Assembly: GCF_900197875.1 (NCBI RefSeq)
Contig: NZ_FZMO01000090.1
Location: 1-59,077, forward strand
Length of the DNA: 59,077 nucleotides
Source of the DNA: Frankia canadensis
GTDB taxonomy: Bacteria; Actinomycetota; Actinomycetes; Frankiales; Frankiaceae
Direction: 5' to 3'
Positions 54,293-59,077 of this stretch are shown here, one piece after another. The translations under genes and the position numbers were made by a program. The notes beneath the pieces are model-generated. The model did not search any database and was not told the DNA's origin. It saw only the letters and a list, made by a program, of their open reading frames with translations. How positions within the stretch are numbered: position 1 is the stretch's first letter; every line of letters begins with the position of its first letter.

Positions 54293-55941
54293 TGCTCTCC
54301 TCCCCACAGCCGCGCTGCCTCAGCGCGCTGGAGCTTCCCGGACGGTGTCTTGGGGATCGACCCTGGTGGTAGCGCGTGGACGGCGGCTGGGCGGACCCCG
54401 ACGGCGGCGAGGACGGCGGCGGTGACCGCCTCCTGGGCCCGCGCCTCGTCGTGGCCGGGGCGGAGCTCGAAGACGACGGTGATGCTGTCGGTCCTGACGC
54501 CGCCGCGGCGGGTCGCGAACGCGATCACGTTGCCCGGGCGCACCCCGGGCACGGTCGCGGCGGCCTGTTCGGCCTCCTCGGGGTGGATGTTGCGCCCCCC
54601 GACGATGATCAGGTCCTTGGTGCGGCCGCAGACGACCAGCTCACCGTCGACCAGGTAGCCCAGGTCGCCCGTCGCCAGCCAGCGGTCCCGGGAACGGCGC
54701 TCGCCGCCCTCATCGAGGTCGGGAGCGTCGGCGAGGTAATCGGCGAGCGACGGGCCGGCGACCTGGACCTCACCGACCGACCGCTGCGCGCAGTCCGCGC
54801 CGGTGACCTGGTCCACGATCCGGATACGGGTGCCCGGCACCGGGCGGCCGAGCCGAGCGAACCTGCGCGCGCGGCCGCCGGCGAGCACCGGCACGGCACG
54901 CGGCTGTTCGGCGAGAATGTCCGCGTCGACCTCGTCGACCCGCAGCCCCCGGTACGGGTCGGGCATCGTCACCGCGAGGGTCGCCTCCGCCAGGCCATAG
55001 GCCGGTAGGAACGCCTCGCGCCGGAGTCCGTGCCGCGCTGCGGCGTCGAGGAACGCCTCGATCGTCTCCGGGTCGATCGGTTCGCCGCCGGACAGGGCGA
55101 CCTTCACAGACGACAAGTCGAGTGTTGGGCAGGTCTTCAGCAGCCTTCCGGCCATCGCGTAGGCCGAGGCGGGCCCCATCAGCACCGTCGCCCGATAGCG
55201 GGCCGCCTGACGCATCCACGACGACGGCGACGCCAGATAGTCACTCGGCGAGGACATGAGCACGTCGCAGTGCCCGCAGGTCAGCTGGACGGCCAGCGCG
55301 CCGATCAGCCCCATGTCATGTGACAGCGGCAGCCAGGTCAACAACCGGTCGTGGACCTCGTCGTGGCGAATCCGCTCCCGGATCGCCGCGATATTCGCCG
55401 CGAGATTCCCGTGACTCACCCGGACGATCTTCGGGGCGGACGTCGTACCACTGGTGAACTGCAGAACCGCCGGGTCATCAGCGGTCAGGCTCGGCGCCTT
55501 CCACACCCCGACGGGCTCGGCGGCCAGCACATCGGCGAGCAGCTCAACGCGGGCACCCCCTGCCGCCAACGCGCCGGCAAGCGCGTCATACGGCGCTCCC
55601 AGCAGCACCAGCGGCTCCCCAAGCGCCGCCAGCCGGGCCAGGGTCTGCCCGACATAGGTGTCGACGTCCGTGGTCCGCGCCGGTGTCGGCGCGACGGTCA
55701 CACTCGCGCCCGCCAGCCACGCCCCGACGAGCGCGGTCACGACCGGCCGCGACGGCAGCCCCAGAACGACGACCCGACCGCCCGGTCCCAGACTCCGAGC
55801 ATTCTGCAACCAGGCCGCCATATCCTCCGCTTGCGCAAAGAACTCCGACCAAGGAAGCTCGTCATCGCTCTCCTCACCAAGAAAGACGATCCGACCCCCC
55901 TGATGCCTCGCCCGCGCGATCCCGGTTAGCAGACCGACCAC
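54289..55941 (-). CDS. Fatty-acyl-AMP ligase-like adenylating enzyme
   Basis: A 550-residue ANL-superfamily enzyme. Adenylation motifs: LQFTSGTTSAPKIVRVSHGN (A3), WLPLSHDMGLIGALAVQ as in FAALs, LSGGEPIDPETIEAFL, LPAYGLAEATLAVTMP (A5), DRWLATGDLGYLVDGELVVC (A7), GRTKDLIIVGGRNIHPEEAE (A8) and IPKTPSGKLQRAEAARL with the A10 Lys. The HDMG motif and gene context favour an acyl-AMP ligase that loads a carrier protein rather than CoA. GTG 55941 follows directly on the stop of the GT87 gene. The likely acceptor is the carrier domain of the GNAT fusion two genes upstream. Confidence 0.88.
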   Translation of the reverse strand: MVGLLTGIARARHQGGRIVFLGEESDDELPWSEFFAQAEDMAAWLQNARSLGPGGRVVVLGLPSRPVVTALVGAWLAGASVTVAPTPARTTDVDTYVGQTLARLAALGEPLVLLGAPYDALAGALAAGGARVELLADVLAAEPVGVWKAPSLTADDPAVLQFTSGTTSAPKIVRVSHGNLAANIAAIRERIRHDEVHDRLLTWLPLSHDMGLIGALAVQLTCGHCDVLMSSPSDYLASPSSWMRQAARYRATVLMGPASAYAMAGRLLKTCPTLDLSSVKVALSGGEPIDPETIEAFLDAAARHGLRREAFLPAYGLAEATLAVTMPDPYRGLRVDEVDADILAEQPRAVPVLAGGRARRFARLGRPVPGTRIRIVDQVTGADCAQRSVGEVQVAGPSLADYLADAPDLDEGGERRSRDRWLATGDLGYLVDGELVVCGRTKDLIIVGGRNIHPEEAEQAAATVPGVRPGNVIAFATRRGGVRTDSITVVFELRPGHDEARAQEAVTAAVLAAVGVRPAAVHALPPGSIPKTPSGKLQRAEAARLWGGEQ

Positions 55942-57222
55942 TTACGCTCTCACCTTCCCCAGCACCGATTTCTGCGTATGCGCGGAACGCGATGGAGTAC
56001 GCCGCACACCCCCGAGGACGTTGACCAAGGCTCCGGACGGTTGGATCGAGACCCGTCCTGCTCGAGCGAGCGCCCTGGTCGCCAACAGGACAAGCAGCAG
56101 CGCTCCCGCGCCGAAATAGCAGTTAGCGGCCACGAGCTGCCAGCCATGGTGGGTGAACTCGACGTTCCTGGTTCTGGGAACCCACCAGATCGGTCCCAAG
56201 ACGAGGAGCACGCCGCATGCGACGGCGTAGACCCTCCCCCAGGCCGGCCGCGCCGGATGAAGAAAGAGGACGAGAAGCATCGGGACCATCCAGACCCAGT
56301 GGTGATCCCACGAGATCGGCGATACCAGCAGGCCCGTGAGCGCACAGGCCAGACCACCGAGCACGTCCTCGCCGAGACGTGCCAGGGCGACCGACGCCGC
56401 CATGCCGATCAGGACGATGGCCAGTGCCAGGGACTGGTACACCGGCCGGGCGTTATCCGCGCCCGCCATCAGCCGAGACAGGACCCCCAGTAAGGACTGG
56501 TTGCCCACATACGGGATGCCACCAACGTGGCTCGCGTCCAGGAACATATGCCCCCAGTACGCGGACGATGAATGGGGGCTGACCGCGAAACCGGCGGCGA
56601 TCGTCGCAGCGAAGGACGCAACGGCGTGAAGCGCAATTCGCCACCGTCCGGTGAGGGCCAGGTAGGGCACAAAGATCAGTGGTGTGAGCTTGACGCCGGC
56701 CGCGATCCCGATCAGTATCCCTCGCGGGACGCGCCTCTGCCCCGTGAAGAGGTCGACCGACACCAGCAGCGCCAGCATTATGTTGACCTGGCCAAGCGAG
56801 AAATTGTGCCTGATCGGCCCGAGGAGGAGCGCGAAGCCCGCGACAGAGCCGTAGACGAGCGCTGGGCGGCTGGCGGCCGGACCACGTGCCACGCGGTAGG
56901 AGATCCCGCAGAACAAGTACAGGGACACGACCAGCAGGGCTGTCCACACGGCCTGCGACACCTGAACCGGCAGCTCCGAGAGGGGAACGAAGAGGATGGC
57001 CGCGAATGGTGTGTAGGTGAAGGGAAGCCCTGACCGCGGGGCGACCTGGGCATACAGGTCACGGTGGTGAAGGATAGCTTCTCCGCCGATCCTGTAGACC
57101 TGAAGATCGGTGAGCCGGCTCGTCAGCGATAAGACGAGGAAGAGGGTCGTGAAAACGACCGCAGCCGTGAGGCCGACTGCCTGGGCGCCTCGCCGAAGGA
57201 AAACGGGGGAGGGACTGGTCAT
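55942..57222 (-). CDS. GT87-family polyprenyl-phosphate mannosyltransferase-like membrane protein
   Basis: A 426-residue protein with about ten transmembrane helices, GT-C fold, DUF2029/GT87 family (PimE and related mycobacterial mannosyl/arabinosyl transferases). Visible: TDLQVYRIGGEAILHHRDLY with the catalytic Asp in the first periplasmic loop, LPFTYTPFAAILFVPLSELP, GQVNIMLALLVSVDLF, GIAAGVKLTPLIFVPYLALT, SPISWDHHWVWMVPMLLVL. Transfers a sugar from polyprenyl phosphate to an outer acceptor. ATG 57222; the gene sits 34 bases after the GNAT fusion and abuts the ligase gene. Confidence 0.88.
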   Translation of the reverse strand: MTSPSPVFLRRGAQAVGLTAAVVFTTLFLVLSLTSRLTDLQVYRIGGEAILHHRDLYAQVAPRSGLPFTYTPFAAILFVPLSELPVQVSQAVWTALLVVSLYLFCGISYRVARGPAASRPALVYGSVAGFALLLGPIRHNFSLGQVNIMLALLVSVDLFTGQRRVPRGILIGIAAGVKLTPLIFVPYLALTGRWRIALHAVASFAATIAAGFAVSPHSSSAYWGHMFLDASHVGGIPYVGNQSLLGVLSRLMAGADNARPVYQSLALAIVLIGMAASVALARLGEDVLGGLACALTGLLVSPISWDHHWVWMVPMLLVLFLHPARPAWGRVYAVACGVLLVLGPIWWVPRTRNVEFTHHGWQLVAANCYFGAGALLLVLLATRALARAGRVSIQPSGALVNVLGGVRRTPSRSAHTQKSVLGKVRA

Positions 57223-57256
57223 GGCCCTGTCTTTAAGACGAACGGAGACGGAGACG

Positions 57257-58042
57257 TCAGGGGCGATAGATCGCAACGATGTACTTGTCCCAGAACTTTC
57301 CATCCCAGAAATCGTGCTCGCGCAACGTTCCCTCAATTTCGAAAAGCCGGCCGGCTCCGCTGCGGAGGAGATCGAAGTTGAAGGCCGGAATCTCCAGGTA
57401 GATTTTCCGGATATTCCAAGTCGCGAAGATCCGGCGGAAGAAGATCTTGTTGGCCTGCGCCGGAATCCCTGTCCCCATGACCTCCGGCACGAACAGCGAC
57501 GCCGCGTACGTGAAGCCGTTGGCGAGGTCCGGGTTGTATGCCACGACGTAGCCGAGCGGTCGGTCGCTGTCCTCACCTGCGGGCGCCACGGCCAAGAAGT
57601 GGATGAGCACCCCCTGGCTGAGGCCGCGCTCGAAGTCCGCGAACGACGGCACTCCACCGCGGAAGCGCCACCGGAACCCGACCTCGTCGGAGACCGAGAG
57701 CTCATAGAGGAACCGGGCGGCCTCGGGCGGGAAGGGAATCAGCCTCACTGACTCTTCGGAGGCGGATTCACTGCCAGCCGCCCCCGGGCGGCTCTCGGTG
57801 CGAACGCTCACGCCGTCCGGGACATCACCGGCCGCCCGGAGGTAGAGGGCGTGAACGTCCTGCAGCGTCCTGACACATTGTAGTTCCTCGACTTTCGGGA
57901 AGACACCGTGATCGTTAAGCCAGGCGGCCACCTCGAGCATTTGGATGGAATCCAGATCCTGGTTCGCCAGGCCGTCTGACCTGCTTGCCTCCACAAGACC
58001 GAGGTGATCTCCGATCTCCTTCACAAACAGGGCAATCTCCAC
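57257..58042 (-). CDS. Carrier protein-GNAT acyltransferase fusion
   Basis: A 261-residue protein. Residues 1-75 resemble an acyl carrier protein: helices EIALFVKEIGDHLG and DLDSIQMLEVAAWLNDHGVF, with S32 in the LDS motif as phosphopantetheine site. After a linker (~75-95), residues ~97-261 are a GNAT-fold domain: LIPFPPEAARFLYELSVSDE, PLGYVVAYNPDLANGFTYAA, LFVPEVMGTGIPAQANKIFF and a C-terminal IEGTLREHDFWDGKFWDKYI, as in RimJ/L-like acyltransferases that act on amino sugars or amino groups. The pairing suggests the acyl group on the carrier is passed in cis by the GNAT domain. ATG 58042. First gene of the operon. Confidence 0.78.
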   Translation of the reverse strand: MEIALFVKEIGDHLGLVEASRSDGLANQDLDSIQMLEVAAWLNDHGVFPKVEELQCVRTLQDVHALYLRAAGDVPDGVSVRTESRPGAAGSESASEESVRLIPFPPEAARFLYELSVSDEVGFRWRFRGGVPSFADFERGLSQGVLIHFLAVAPAGEDSDRPLGYVVAYNPDLANGFTYAASLFVPEVMGTGIPAQANKIFFRRIFATWNIRKIYLEIPAFNFDLLRSGAGRLFEIEGTLREHDFWDGKFWDKYIVAIYRP

Positions 58043-58334
58043 AGATGGTCAACTCCAGAACTCACTTTCCCGGCCGCATGAGCGCGGATCACCCGACATG
58101 CTCGGCGAGCGTCCAGGAGTTCCCCCGGAAGCCCGCCGAGCACACCGCACCTAAACCGTCCGATCGGCAGGCGGGACTCGGCCGGAAGAGGAAACAGTCG
58201 AGCATCGCCAGTGGCGAGGACATCTATCCCGGCAATCGTGAAGCCCGGGACGCCGACGACAGGCCCAAAAATCGTACGAGCGTCGACAGCCCGAATCCGG
58301 ATTTAGGGACCTACCTCGCACACATTACCAAAAA
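58043..58334. other. Intergenic region of lower GC
   Basis: About 290 bases, with GC visibly lower than in the rest of the window toward 58270-58340. It would contain the promoter of the FAAL operon. Nothing else recognised. Confidence 0.4.
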
Positions 58335-58739
58335 TCAACAGGTCTCAACCCTGCTGGCCAGGTCATTCGTGCCGGCCGGAATAACAGTCACGTTAGTCGC
58401 CGGGGGGACTTTCTGAAGCAGTTTGAACTGTTGCGTGAGCGGTATAATTTCGTACACGCACATGCTAACGTCCGACCGTGTGTTCTTCCACGAACTCGCC
58501 CCGAAGTTATAAGGCAGGTTTGCCCAGCTGCTGGTGGTTTCCCACTCAGTGCCGCCGTTATTGCCGTCTTTCCAGAAGCAAAACTTGTTGGTGCCCGAGC
58601 AGTCGCTGAGGACCTGCGGCGACGCCGGTGTAGCGCTGATGTTGTCCGCCGCGTTCGCCGGTGTAGCAAGGGCAGTGCCCGCGACCGCGAGCCCCACAAC
58701 GCCGGCACCCGACGTCGCGATCCGCAGGATTCTTCGCAT
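58335..58739 (-). CDS. Small secreted protein (peptidase inhibitor I36-like)
   Basis: A 134-residue protein with a Sec signal (MRRILRIATSGAGVVGLAVA, cleavage after TPANA) and a mature part of about 100 residues with cysteines and aromatic residues: SDCSGTNKFCFWKDGNNGGT, then TSSWANLPYNFGASSWKNTR and SMCVYEIIPL, resembling the beta/gamma-crystallin-like I36 (SMI) inhibitor family. It may inhibit a protease or be a small secreted structural protein. GGGAG stands about 9 bases before ATG 58739. Codon use and GC are lower than in neighbours, suggesting recent acquisition. Confidence 0.7.
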   Translation of the reverse strand: MRRILRIATSGAGVVGLAVAGTALATPANAADNISATPASPQVLSDCSGTNKFCFWKDGNNGGTEWETTSSWANLPYNFGASSWKNTRSDVSMCVYEIIPLTQQFKLLQKVPPATNVTVIPAGTNDLASRVETC

Positions 58740-59077
58740 CAGATCTGTCTCCCGTCTCGAACTTGGAATCATCAAGGATCAAGGGCAGCCAGGTCAACTT
58801 CTCGTCCATTAAAGTACGGGCAGATAATTGTGAGATAATCCGGAAATAACTTGGCGGCATATCCAGGGTTCCGCAGTTCGTGGGCACATGTCGACGATCG
58901 CTGACGTGACGCTCCAGGTTGTAGGCCCGTCGACCAAGGAAATCGGGCTCGCGGCGCCGGAAGTGTGGTAACACGACCAGCCCGGTCCTGGTTGCCCTAC
59001 CTGCTTCTTCGTGGGTTAGCTTCTCGACTTTCGCATTTTCCATGATCGTCTAATGGCTTGATTTTGGGTGTGTTGAA
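58740..59077. other. Right-edge, lower-GC region
   Basis: The last ~340 bases are clearly less GC-rich (for example runs TTAAAGTACGG, ATAATTGTGAGATAATCCGG). A minus-strand open frame from 59043 enters this area but overlaps the secreted-protein gene in another frame and matches no family I know, so I do not call it. The region probably has the promoter of the secreted protein. Confidence 0.4.

Noticed and set aside
58760-59043. Minus-strand gene starting at 59043
   Set aside because: It runs out of frame into the secreted-protein gene, has no recognisable motif and no strong ribosome site.

Overview
The window is about 59 kb of very GC-rich actinobacterial DNA with dense, often overlapping genes, many GTG/TTG starts and GGAGG-type ribosome sites. 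A soluble group-2a-like [NiFe] hydrogenase with its hyp genes, a conservon (cvnABCD) followed by a styrene-monooxygenase-like flavoprotein, many SpoIIE-type phosphatases/kinases, an ABC-F factor of EttA type and a group II truncated haemoglobin fit Frankia or a close relative. This assignment is inference from gene content.

Layout. 0.3-15 kb: housekeeping and general genes (HNH nuclease, SDR-DUF2867 protein, GAF-SpoIIE-HATPase regulator, GH13 glucosidase, glbO, ettA, DUF1254 protein, membrane glycosyltransferase, second SSB, aldo/keto reductase). 15.2-18.9 kb: a tRNA-Arg(TCT) whose 3' 45 bp are repeated exactly 3.5 kb downstream, bracketing an integrase remnant, a 2H phosphoesterase and a SpoIIE phosphatase; this looks like a decayed tRNA-integrated mini-island. 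19-25.5 kb: a degraded specialised-metabolism/transposon area (frameshifted MFS exporter, 5' scrap of a glycosyltransferase, TetR regulator, broken FAD monooxygenase, wax-ester-synthase-like acyltransferase, TnpB-only IS605-type element). 25.6-28 kb: Tat-lipoprotein deacetylase and a secreted/anchored beta-propeller, divergently transcribed.

28.3-37.8 kb: hydrogenase island. hypA-hypB run leftward; hupS-hupL-protease-TPR protein-hypC-hypD-hypE run rightward with start/stop overlaps, so structural, proteolytic and Ni/Fe-CN maturation functions are made together (hypF is not in the window). 37.8-43.9 kb: a membrane Ser/Thr kinase, then RecQ helicase followed 45 bp later by an unusual protein joining a nuclease-like N-terminus to a pseudokinase, then a small lipoprotein. 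44.2-48.5 kb: conservon cvnA-B-C-D plus StyA-like monooxygenase. 48.9-52.9 kb: a three-gene operon (non-haem Fe/2OG oxygenase, methyltransferase-like protein, carnitine/choline acyltransferase). 52.9-58.0 kb: DUF2461 gene, then a tight leftward operon of a carrier-protein-GNAT fusion, GT87 mannosyltransferase-like protein, fatty-acyl-AMP ligase and SnoaL-like protein. The right edge holds a small secreted Cys-containing protein in DNA of visibly lower GC.

Most promising for novelty are the RecQ/nuclease-pseudokinase pair, the FAAL/ACP-GNAT/GT87/SnoaL operon, the oxygenase/methyltransferase/acyltransferase operon, and a recurrent pattern of short (9-18 bp) tandem repeats in gene junctions, including an array upstream of hypE that encodes pentapeptide-like repeats in frame.
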